Source: Bdellovibrionaceae bacterium UBA6776
GTDB lineage: Bacteria; Bdellovibrionota; Bdellovibrionia; Bdellovibrionales; UBA1609
DNA length: 64,000 bases
Reading direction: 5' to 3'
Assembly: GCA_002453155.1 (NCBI GenBank)
Contig: DKGG01000011.1
Coordinates: forward strand, 45,733-109,732
Below, one piece after another: positions 6,846-14,539 of the stretch. Made by a program: the position numbers and the translations under genes. The notes under the pieces were generated by a model. The model had not been told where the DNA came from. It did not search any database and saw nothing but the letters and a program-made list of their open reading frames with translations. How positions within the stretch are numbered: position 1 is the stretch's first letter; each line of letters begins with the position of its first letter.

Positions 6846-9536
6846 CTAGGGATCGAGAAGTCCAATGACTCTCTGATTGAAATCCGAAAAAAAGATTCGA
6901 TTTCCCCATCCGGTAATTCCAGTGGGGTAGTATAAGGATTTTGGAGTCATTTCTCCATTATTTGGTATATTTTTATTGTACTGTGAAGTTCCAATCCTTC
7001 TGTCAACATCTTGGCCATTTGCAGTTGGTATAGAATCGAATATACTCAACCGATGGAAGCTGAGGCTCGCAATATAAAGACGTCCGTCTTTAGAGATGTA
7101 CATGCTCATGGGACTACCTATTCCATGAGTATAAAGTCCGCCACTACGACTGGTAAAGTCAGGCTGACCAATGACGACGTCTGCGGCCTGATGATTCGTG
7201 GAAGGAATTGAATTCCATACAAGAACTCGATAGTTCAAATTGTCGGCAACCAGCAGCTTTCCTTGGTAGACTTTAACATCCTCTGGTGAATAGAGAGACT
7301 GCGAATCAGTTGGGTGGGCATTTGACGAAAAGTCAGGCTGGCCAACAACCACATCTGCGGCCTGAAAATTTCCAGTAGGAAAAGAATTCCAAATAAGCAC
7401 TCTATGATTTCCCTTGTCAGAAACAAACAGACGAGAGCCATCCCAAAAAACAGCGCTTGGAGAATGTAGACTTGAAGCTGAAATTCCACCGCTGTTGGCT
7501 GTCGCCGATGTAAAACTAGATTGGCCCAACACAAGGTCAGCAGGTTGGAAGTTTGTAGTTGGGATGGAGTTCCAAATCAAAACCCGATGGTTGATTTGAT
7601 CCGCAAGCAGAAGTTTGCCATCTTCGGTAACTTGAATTCCCCCGGGATTGAAAAAGCTTTTTGCATCAGGTGGTGCGCTTCCGCCTCTGGGCATGCTGCC
7701 TGTGAAATCACTTTGACCTAGAACCACTTGAGGGACGGAGCCACTTTTTAAGTGAGTCTTATCCCAAATCAAAACTCGATGTAAGAGTTCATCGCTAACC
7801 GCAAAATAGCTGCTATTAGAGCTCAAGCGAGTCACTGTTCCGAAAGAAGTTGCACTTACCGCGGGAACATTTGGTGAACTGGAAGTGAAGTCAGGCTGGC
7901 CATAAACTTTTTGAAAATTTTCACTATTTGATGAGGGTAAACCATTATACATTACAATACGGTGATTGGTTTGATCGGTGATAGCTAAATTTCCATTGAT
8001 ATTTGAGATCGAAATTGGGACGCGAAGTTTGTTGTTGGTCGTGCCCATATTAAATGACGTTGGCAAGGTTTGAGTAAGATGAAGATTAGCGGGTTCCCCA
8101 TTCCCCGTAGGGAAGGAGTTATAGATCAAGGCTCTTCGACCGCCACTATCTAGGACAGCAAGAGAGTCTGAAATGGTAGTCACATCACTTACCGACTTGA
8201 ATTGGGAAAGTGATGTAGACGAAGTGCAAGATGTAAAATTCGATTTCCCCAACACCAGATCTGCTGGTGTTCCATCACCGGTTGGAATCGAGTTGTAGAC
8301 TAAAACTCTGTCATTGTTGTAATCAGAAATAATAAGCTTCCCGTTATAGACGTGAATTCCTTGTGGACCGTTCAATTGAGTTGCCGAACAGCCCGCAGAG
8401 ACATTTGTTTTAGACGTTTGACCGACGACCACATCTGGAGTCGTCATTGACGAGGGAATAGAATTCCAAATGCTAATTCTATTATAGCCAAATTCAGAAA
8501 CAAGAAGCTTTCCGCCTGAAAATGCTACGTCCATCGGAAACTTGAGTCCACCCTGATCCTTTAGTGAAAGTGATGTCGAGAATGAGTTGAAATCAGTTTG
8601 GCCAATAACAACATCTGCAGGTTGATTGTTGGTTGTTGGCAAAGAATTCCAAATGAGTACTCTATGATTTCCCTTGTCCGCAACTGCAAGCCGAGTTCCA
8701 TCCGAGGCTATGCGATAGGGATCCCTTAAGGAAGAAGAATTCGGTGGAATAACTTCTAAGGACTCCGATAAATTTTTCTGACCTAAAACGAAGTCGGGTG
8801 CTACGCCCACATCGGGAGTTTTGCCTATGAATCCTAATATTCGGTTGTTCATACTATCAACAACATAGATAAGATTTCCAACTGACAAAATATCAGCAGG
8901 ATAATAGAGGCCTTTCACAAGATTTTTATTCTTATTTCGAGAAGTCTGGCCCAGCACCATTGTTTTCAAATCTGGTTGAGCAATGACTGTTGGAAAGCTT
9001 TCACATTTAACCACGTAAGGAGAAGTTGCCTCGTTGTAGCTAACATTTATACTTATGAGATTGTCTCCGCGTTTAATCGCAACATTTGATTTTGTTCCAA
9101 CAAGATAAGCGTTGGTCATAGGGATTTGAGAGAAATTCGAGTCGAGACTTGGGCAGGTTCCTGAAGACGACTTAGAGGCGAAGATCCTCAAAGAATGTCT
9201 CGTCTCAGCGGAAACGTTGAGAGTTAGTTCTTGACCATTGGCGAAAACAAAGCCCTTGTACTTGGCAAAATGTACGGTTTCTCCATTGGAAAGTTCACAA
9301 GAAAACTTATTGTCCTCAATCTTACTGCTCCTCGCGGTTGCCAGAAAGCAATTTAACTCTGAAAACTCCTTAGGATCATCAAGAACTTCCGAATCTAGTG
9401 AGGAGTTTTTCTGAGCGGTTGTCTTGGGTAAGATGAGTGAGAGCGAAGTCTTGTCCTCTGCGCCACGGGTACATCCCGATAGGGAAGGCATCAAGGCAAC
9501 AATAAAGAAAAGATGCAAAATGATACGTCCAAACAT
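6846..9536 (-). CDS. Large NHL/beta-propeller repeat lipoprotein
   Basis: 896 aa with a lipoprotein signal (hydrophobic segment ending LSGC near residue 22), a beta-rich N-terminal domain (about 50-185), then about twelve imperfect repeats of roughly 55-60 aa to the C-terminus. Each repeat contains a core like NHRVLIWNSIPT followed by ADVVxGQxDF, typical of NHL-type propeller blades. Twelve units would suit two six-bladed propellers. Such surface lipoproteins usually bind proteins or glycans. No catalytic motif seen. It ends four bases past the stop of the convergent symporter gene. Confidence 0.88.
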   Translation of the reverse strand: MFGRIILHLFFIVALMPSLSGCTRGAEDKTSLSLILPKTTAQKNSSLDSEVLDDPKEFSELNCFLATARSSKIEDNKFSCELSNGETVHFAKYKGFVFANGQELTLNVSAETRHSLRIFASKSSSGTCPSLDSNFSQIPMTNAYLVGTKSNVAIKRGDNLISINVSYNEATSPYVVKCESFPTVIAQPDLKTMVLGQTSRNKNKNLVKGLYYPADILSVGNLIYVVDSMNNRILGFIGKTPDVGVAPDFVLGQKNLSESLEVIPPNSSSLRDPYRIASDGTRLAVADKGNHRVLIWNSLPTTNNQPADVVIGQTDFNSFSTSLSLKDQGGLKFPMDVAFSGGKLLVSEFGYNRISIWNSIPSSMTTPDVVVGQTSKTNVSAGCSATQLNGPQGIHVYNGKLIISDYNNDRVLVYNSIPTGDGTPADLVLGKSNFTSCTSSTSLSQFKSVSDVTTISDSLAVLDSGGRRALIYNSFPTGNGEPANLHLTQTLPTSFNMGTTNNKLRVPISISNINGNLAITDQTNHRIVMYNGLPSSNSENFQKVYGQPDFTSSSPNVPAVSATSFGTVTRLSSNSSYFAVSDELLHRVLIWDKTHLKSGSVPQVVLGQSDFTGSMPRGGSAPPDAKSFFNPGGIQVTEDGKLLLADQINHRVLIWNSIPTTNFQPADLVLGQSSFTSATANSGGISASSLHSPSAVFWDGSRLFVSDKGNHRVLIWNSFPTGNFQAADVVVGQPDFSSNAHPTDSQSLYSPEDVKVYQGKLLVADNLNYRVLVWNSIPSTNHQAADVVIGQPDFTSRSGGLYTHGIGSPMSMYISKDGRLYIASLSFHRLSIFDSIPTANGQDVDRRIGTSQYNKNIPNNGEMTPKSLYYPTGITGWGNRIFFSDFNQRVIGLLDP

Positions 9537-9692
9537 CTCTTTGTTATCGGTATATCTTTATGATGCCTGAAATCAAGTTCAGAAATCTTGCTTGAGGACG
9601 ATTCAAATTGAGGCGATTGTCTCATATTTCTAAAATGGACCGAGACGAAGTTTGTAGACAGTTGGGAAATTACTCATCTGAGTGAGGAATAA

Positions 9693-10199
9693 ATGATTGC
9701 ATTGATTGTAGGTTCTACAGGAGCTGGAAAAACGACCTATTCTAAAAAGATTGGAGAAAGCTGGCCCGGAGTGGTCTATTCCATCGACAACTGGATGAAG
9801 AATCTTTATGGGCAAGACATGCCGAAGGATCCTCCATCAAATTGGTATTACGAAAATCAAGAATGGTACGTCGACCGCATCGAGCGCTGCCAAAATCAAA
9901 TCCGGGAATTGACCCTGGAAGGGGCTTTGAAAGGATACAATGCAATTTTAGACTTGGGCTTCACTACAAAAGATCATCGAAAGTCATTTATCGATTTTTT
10001 TTCAAAGCATGGTGTTTCAACGGAGATTCACTATTTAAATATTTCGATCGAAGAACGAAAGCGTCGTGTTCAAGAAAGAAACTCCACCAAAGGGGAAACC
10101 TTTGTAATGACCGTCGACGATACTTTGTTTGATTACATGGAAAGTATTTTTGAACCACCCTCTGAAGACGAAGGCGCGGGAATTCGAACCATTGAGTGA
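9693..10199 (+). CDS. P-loop kinase-like ATPase
   Basis: 168 aa with an N-terminal Walker A (GSTGAGKTT, residues 7-15), an acidic DNW segment near residue 32, and a lid-like helix ERKRRVQERN (about 126-135). This layout matches the small AAA_33 kinases related to polynucleotide kinase, zeta toxin or chloramphenicol phosphotransferase. No antitoxin-like gene precedes it, so a toxin role is not supported; phosphorylation of a small molecule or nucleic acid is the family expectation. Cytoplasmic. Confidence 0.82.
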   Translation: MIALIVGSTGAGKTTYSKKIGESWPGVVYSIDNWMKNLYGQDMPKDPPSNWYYENQEWYVDRIERCQNQIRELTLEGALKGYNAILDLGFTTKDHRKSFIDFFSKHGVSTEIHYLNISIEERKRRVQERNSTKGETFVMTVDDTLFDYMESIFEPPSEDEGAGIRTIE

Positions 10200-10343
10200 A
10201 CAGCGGCGGTGGCATTGACGATTGAAAGAAATCTATTCCTTTGTCGGATTTTTGTTAGAAAAATAAGTTTTCTGAAAAATTGTATTGAAAATTAAAAAAG
10301 AATCACCGAGTATAAATTCAAGTCTATGAAAGGAGGCGTTCAA

Positions 10344-10463
10344 ATGATGAATACAAGAATCACCACTCGTACAAATGCGACGGGATCAGTGACTTTAAAT
10401 GCGGACGTCTCTTTTGGAGCAGATCTTCACGATCTTTCCAACAGCATCTGTCCGATCAAATAG
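10344..10463 (+). CDS. 39-aa peptide heading an ABC-exporter cluster
   Basis: A short open frame of 39 codons with a near-perfect Shine-Dalgarno AAAGGAGG ending seven bases before ATG 10344. The peptide begins MMNTRITTRTNATGS, is Thr/Asn-rich in its first half and turns acidic (FGADLHDLSN) before a short tail SICPIK holding its only Cys. It has no hydrophobic leader. The next genes encode an 88-aa protein, an ABC exporter and a DUF1854 protein, so it may be the exported or regulated peptide of that set. No modifying enzyme or C39 protease is visible. Gene reality rests on the ribosome site and context. Confidence 0.65.
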   Translation: MMNTRITTRTNATGSVTLNADVSFGADLHDLSNSICPIK

Positions 10464-10606
10464 CGGATCCTCAAATAATATAAATCATTAAAATTATTAA
10501 GAAATTTCACGAAATGTGGGTTTGAATTTCGTCCTACGGATGATTTTTATTTCCACTCCTTTTTGAAATTTCATCAATCAACTCTTTTCTCAAAGGAGAT
10601 TAAGTC

Positions 10607-10873
10607 ATGGCTGCGATTGCCAGAAAACAAAATACGGAAGTGCTCGAAGTCCAATCTTTAAAAAACGACGAGCTGGAAAAACTTAAAATAAGAAGCGTTT
10701 GGGTGAAGTTATGGAGTTGGAAGACTCCGGTTCAAATGCTCAAAAATTTCGTGGTTGTCTTCTTTGGAAGAGAACCACTTCTGCGAAAAACAGCGCCAGG
10801 TCAAAGAAGTGAAGAGATTAATTCTCGCACCGAACTGGCGAGACTGGATCAGTTTGGAGGACTGAAATGGTAA
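10607..10873 (+). CDS. 88-aa basic protein in the DUF1854/ABC cluster
   Basis: 88 aa with a strong ribosome site (AAAGGAG) about ten bases before ATG 10607. It is basic and amphipathic, with a Trp-rich segment (SVWVKLWSWKTPVQ, about 30-43) and a short hydrophobic patch FVVVFFG that is too short for a confident membrane helix. Its end overlaps the ABC exporter start by seven bases, indicating coupled translation. No family recognised; a membrane-associated accessory to the exporter is an inference. Confidence 0.75.
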   Translation: MAAIARKQNTEVLEVQSLKNDELEKLKIRSVWVKLWSWKTPVQMLKNFVVVFFGREPLLRKTAPGQRSEEINSRTELARLDQFGGLKW

Positions 10874-13164
10874 TGATTAAAACAAAGCAAGAAGGCGCAG
10901 ACAAGAAACCGGGTCTGACAAATTCTGCATTGATAGAAAGGTACACGGACCAAGCGTCGGAGTTGCCATCTTCTTTGAGAAAAGAGTTGAACGGTAGAGG
11001 ATATGTTCTTTTGTTTGCATATGCAGACTTGAATATGAATTTTCAACTTCAAGGATCATGGTTGATTCTTTTGGATCAAGGACTTGTTCTTGCCCATGCG
11101 AATCAAAATGAAGAGTGGAATCTCAAGCAGGTTCCACTCTCCGAGATCTCAAAGACCGAGGAAAGGCAGGCTTTAAGTTGCAACACTTTAAAGGTGCTTG
11201 GATCTGAAGGACAAATTCACTTTGTGGTGAGGTATTCCCATCGGCAATCCAGATGTATGGCTTTGCTTCGGACTTACCTGGAAGAAATTCTTTCGGGGAA
11301 AGAGTCCACTCAAAGACTGTCCAAGGATGCGGATGAAATCTATCGCGACCAAGTTTTGATGCCGGTCAAGGAAGCTCAGGCCTCCATTACGGGAAATCAA
11401 CTGTCAGTGGTTTGGAGATTATTGGGATATTTAAAACCCTTTAAAGCTCAAGTGATTCTTGGGATGGGTGCTGCGATCCTGATGACGGGCGTGAGTTTAA
11501 TACCTGCGTATTTGACGGGATATATTATAGATCAAGTCATTCAACCATTTGAAGGTGGAGTGCTCCAAAAGGAGAGCGCGCTCCGATTGATGTGGTTTGC
11601 AATTGCAGGTTTGGTTTCGACGTATCTTTTTCGAGAATTCTTCGGATGGATTCGTCTTCGAACCATGTCTGTGCTGGGTGAATATGTGGCGCGCGATTTA
11701 CGGGATCAGGTCTACTCCCATTTGCACAAGCTTTCCTTGAGCTTCTTTTCAAGCAAGCAAACGGGAAGTTTGATCAGTCGGGTGGGCTCGGACACCGATC
11801 GCATTTGGGACTTCGTGGCCTTTGGTGTGGTGGAAGTGACAACTTCAATCATGATGTTGGTGGGGCTTTCCTCAGTCTTGATGTACTTGGATTGGAAGTT
11901 GGGATTGGTTGTTACCCTTCCGGTGCCGGTGCTTCTTTTTGCCATTTACTGGCATGGAGAGCACATGCAGTCCCTTTTTATCCGTGCTTGGAGGAAATGG
12001 TCTGATCTGACCGACTGTTTGTCGGACACCATTCCGGGAATTCGCGTGGTGAAGGCCTTTCACAGGCAGGATTATGAGACAGAGAAGTTTCAATCGCGAA
12101 ATGCCGCGGTGGTTTCGGAGTTCACACAGATTCATCAAGCATGGACCAGCTTCTGGCCGGGACTCATGCTCTCCATTCAGGTGATTGTTATCACGGTTTG
12201 GATGATTGGTGTGCCTCGAGTGATTGAAGGCAGTCTGACCGCGGGTGTGTTTGTGAGCTTCACACTGTATTTAACGATGTTCACTCAGCCCTTGGAAATC
12301 ATCGGGCAAATGGCTCGAATGATCAACCGAGCGACCAGCTCGGCCCATCGGGTGTTTGAAGTTTTAGATACAGAGCCTCAGATTACGGAAATTCAGAATC
12401 CCATTGAGATTTCCAACCTCAAGGGCTGTGTGGAGTTTAAAAATGTAAGCTTTAGTTACGATGGTGTGAGAAAGGTCATTAAAAACCTCAGCTTTTCCGT
12501 GAAGCCAGGTGAGATGATTGGATTGGTGGGGCCTTCGGGCGGAGGAAAAACCACAATCACCAATTTGATTGCCAGGTTTTTTGAAGCGAATCAGGGCCAA
12601 ATTCTGATCGATGGAATCGATGTGAAGGATTTGGATCTGGGATCTTTTCGAAAGCAAATTGGCTTGGTGTTGCAAGAGCCATATCTGTTTCACGGAACGC
12701 TTTTGGAGAACATTCGCTATGCAAAGCCGGAGGCAACACTGGAAGAAGTCGTTGCGGCGGCTCGAGCCGCGAATGCACATGACTTTATCTGCAAGCTTCC
12801 CAATGCCTACGACACCATTGTGGGCGAAAGAGGGCAGACGCTTTCTGGCGGAGAACGTCAAAGAGTGTCCATTGCGAGAGCCATCTTGAGCAATCCACCC
12901 TTGTTGATTTTGGACGAGGCTACAAGTGCAGTCGATACGGAGACCGAGCGAAAAATCCAAGAAGCTTTGGATCGCCTGGTCTCGGGAAGAACTGTATTTG
13001 CAATTGCTCACCGTCTATCAACTTTGGCCACCGCAGATCGCATCTTTGTGATCAAGGAGGGCGAGTTGATTGAAGAGGGGCCGCATAAGGATCTGGTTCA
13101 GGTTCAAAAGGGTGTCTATAAAAATTTGGTGGATATGCAAAACCAGCTTGCATATCTATCGTAA
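10867..13164 (+). CDS. ABC exporter (permease-ATPase fusion) with extra N-terminal domain
   Basis: 765 aa. Residues 1-165 form an unusual soluble beta-rich domain (PH-like in feel), not a C39 peptidase. Residues 170-490 are a six-helix type I exporter membrane domain, and 515-760 the ATPase with Walker A (GPSGGGKTT), Q-loop, signature LSGGERQR, Walker B LLILDEAT and the H-loop AIAHRLS. This architecture beside a DUF1854 gene matches what I recall being labelled cyanophycin metabolism-associated ABC transporter; no cyanophycin genes are in view. Probably a homodimeric exporter. Ribosome site GGAGG lies five bases before ATG 10867. Confidence 0.92.
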   Translation: MVMIKTKQEGADKKPGLTNSALIERYTDQASELPSSLRKELNGRGYVLLFAYADLNMNFQLQGSWLILLDQGLVLAHANQNEEWNLKQVPLSEISKTEERQALSCNTLKVLGSEGQIHFVVRYSHRQSRCMALLRTYLEEILSGKESTQRLSKDADEIYRDQVLMPVKEAQASITGNQLSVVWRLLGYLKPFKAQVILGMGAAILMTGVSLIPAYLTGYIIDQVIQPFEGGVLQKESALRLMWFAIAGLVSTYLFREFFGWIRLRTMSVLGEYVARDLRDQVYSHLHKLSLSFFSSKQTGSLISRVGSDTDRIWDFVAFGVVEVTTSIMMLVGLSSVLMYLDWKLGLVVTLPVPVLLFAIYWHGEHMQSLFIRAWRKWSDLTDCLSDTIPGIRVVKAFHRQDYETEKFQSRNAAVVSEFTQIHQAWTSFWPGLMLSIQVIVITVWMIGVPRVIEGSLTAGVFVSFTLYLTMFTQPLEIIGQMARMINRATSSAHRVFEVLDTEPQITEIQNPIEISNLKGCVEFKNVSFSYDGVRKVIKNLSFSVKPGEMIGLVGPSGGGKTTITNLIARFFEANQGQILIDGIDVKDLDLGSFRKQIGLVLQEPYLFHGTLLENIRYAKPEATLEEVVAAARAANAHDFICKLPNAYDTIVGERGQTLSGGERQRVSIARAILSNPPLLILDEATSAVDTETERKIQEALDRLVSGRTVFAIAHRLSTLATADRIFVIKEGELIEEGPHKDLVQVQKGVYKNLVDMQNQLAYLS

Positions 13165-13177
13165 AGGAGAGTGAACG

Positions 13178-13201
13178 ATGCGTATTTATTTAGAACTGTA
13201 G
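13178..13201 (+). other. 7-codon ORF with strong ribosome site
   Basis: Between the exporter and DUF1854 genes, AAAGGAG sits nine bases before ATG 13178, which opens MRIYLEL and then stops. The peptide resembles the start of the next gene (MRETLKL), so this may be a decayed duplicate start or a leader ORF setting translation of the DUF1854 gene. An AT-rich palindrome (TTAATTTTTTTAATTAA) and a second ribosome site follow. Confidence 0.35.
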
Positions 13202-13229
13202 TTAATTTTTTTAATTAAGGAGATTTCAA

Positions 13230-13703
13230 ATGAGAGAAACTTTAAAATTGAAATGGAATGAGCAACGTTCGGAAATGTTTCTCATTCAAGGAGAAAATAC
13301 GGAAGTTGCAGTGAAACTGCATCCGTGTTTTCCATGGAGATATCCAAGTTCTCATTTGAGCGTGAGAAATCACGAGGGTGAAGAGCTTGGCTATATCAAG
13401 GATATGGACGAACTTTCTGAAGATTCTCAAAATGCAGTGAAAAGGTCTTTGGCCGAAGCCCTGTTTAATTTTGAAATCTTGGATGTTTTGAAGGTGGAAG
13501 AGGATTTTGAATTGAGAAATTGGCTGGTGGTTACTTCTCAAGGAGAGCGAACCTTTCAAACCAAATTGACCGATTGGCCAAGAAGGCTTCCCTCAGGAAG
13601 TTATGTCATTCGGGATGTTCATGGGGACCTTTTTGTGATTCGCAATGCAGAGAGTCTCTCCAAATCGTCTCTAAAGAAAATGAAAGCCTTTATGGACAAT
13701 TAA
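13230..13703 (+). CDS. DUF1854-family protein
   Basis: 157 aa with the recognisable pattern of DUF1854: an early segment with HPCFPWRYPSSHLSVRN (about 31-47), an LGYIKDMDEL element, the helix preceding ILDVLKVEEDFELRNWLVVT, and a C-terminal VIRDVHGDLFVIR stretch. Cytoplasmic, mainly beta; biochemical role unknown. In other bacteria the family is found beside ABC exporters of the type just upstream, which supports a shared function. AAGGAG lies nine bases before ATG. A strong terminator follows. Confidence 0.88.
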   Translation: MRETLKLKWNEQRSEMFLIQGENTEVAVKLHPCFPWRYPSSHLSVRNHEGEELGYIKDMDELSEDSQNAVKRSLAEALFNFEILDVLKVEEDFELRNWLVVTSQGERTFQTKLTDWPRRLPSGSYVIRDVHGDLFVIRNAESLSKSSLKKMKAFMDN

Positions 13704-13718
13704 TTTTCTTTAATCTTG

Positions 13719-13766
13719 GGAAAGCCCTCGAGTCTTAGTTAAGATTCAGAGGGCTTTCATTTTTCG
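13719..13766 (+). terminator. Rho-independent terminator after DUF1854 gene
   Basis: GAAAGCCCTC at 13720-13729 pairs perfectly with GAGGGCTTTC at 13749-13758 across a 19-base loop, followed by ATTTTT. It closes the peptide/ABC/DUF1854 cluster. Confidence 0.85.
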
Positions 13767-13782
13767 GAGATCGGGGGATGGG

Positions 13783-14436
13783 ATGAGAAAATTTTTGTCG
13801 AGTTCTTTGTTTTCGATGGCTTTTTTGAGCGCAATGAGTTTTGCGCAAGAGGTTTCCACCAATCAGACTTCAGTTTCAAAATGTCGATTTACTTTTGTTT
13901 CGGTGGATGAAATCAAAAGCGGAAAGATCTCAGAACCTGCTCTCAAAGAACTTGGACTTGCTGCCCATGGGGCGCTCAAAACCTCCTATAATTTTGCAAA
14001 CAAGTTGGATCATTACACTTTGGGACTGGTGTCCTATATGTTGACCGGGGGGTCATACTCTTTAGACCAAATCGAGCCTAATGAATGGGGAAAACTAAAA
14101 CTCAGTGGACGCCTGGTTTATGCAGGTTCCAAATTGTTCAGTCATCAACCGATTCGGGGTGCAAAACTGATTTTTAAGGAAGATGAGAAGACTTTGGAGC
14201 TTCATACGGGTGCGCACGGAGAGTTCCAATTTTTAATGTCTGATCTGGTTCCTTACAGTCGAGTTCGCGTCATTCCGGGATTGATTTATGAAAGTGGGCG
14301 GAAATGGGTAAAGAGTTTTAAACTTCCACTGCAAGGTCATGTGAACTCAAAGATCTGCCAAGGGGACTTTAAGCTGATGGAAACTCCCATTCGACCTATT
14401 TTGTTGATTGCCACTCCTATTGACCAAGGTCTTTGA
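13783..14436 (+). CDS. Secreted protein with carboxypeptidase-regulatory/transthyretin-like domain
   Basis: 217 aa with a signal peptide ending near AMSFA-QE (residue 21). The middle region (about 105-165) has the spacing of a carboxypeptidase-regulatory or transthyretin-like beta fold: LSGRLVYAGSKLF, PIRGAKLIF, then HTGAHGEFQF. One Cys lies at about residue 34 and another near residue 198, possibly a disulfide. It starts just after the terminator of the DUF1854 cluster, so it is separately expressed. Function unknown; periplasmic or outer-membrane associated. Confidence 0.75.
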   Translation: MRKFLSSSLFSMAFLSAMSFAQEVSTNQTSVSKCRFTFVSVDEIKSGKISEPALKELGLAAHGALKTSYNFANKLDHYTLGLVSYMLTGGSYSLDQIEPNEWGKLKLSGRLVYAGSKLFSHQPIRGAKLIFKEDEKTLELHTGAHGEFQFLMSDLVPYSRVRVIPGLIYESGRKWVKSFKLPLQGHVNSKICQGDFKLMETPIRPILLIATPIDQGL

Positions 14437-14539
14437 TGTCTCATTTTAGCTTAGGACCAGCGTCCAATTGTAAAGCAAGTTTTCTAGATCGATAAGATCA
14501 ATCCTTAAGTTTTGACCGCCAATTTGTCGAGTTAAAACT

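Noticed and set aside
9693..10199. Toxin-antitoxin system (zeta-like toxin)
   Set aside because: The P-loop fold is compatible but there is no upstream antitoxin-like gene.
12364..13011. 215-aa minus-strand frame opposite the ABC ATPase domain
   Set aside because: Shadow of a conserved ATPase; not protein-like.
10867..13703. Calling the ABC/DUF1854 cluster a cyanophycin locus
   Set aside because: No cyanophycin synthetase or cyanophycinase is visible in the window; only the family association is remembered.
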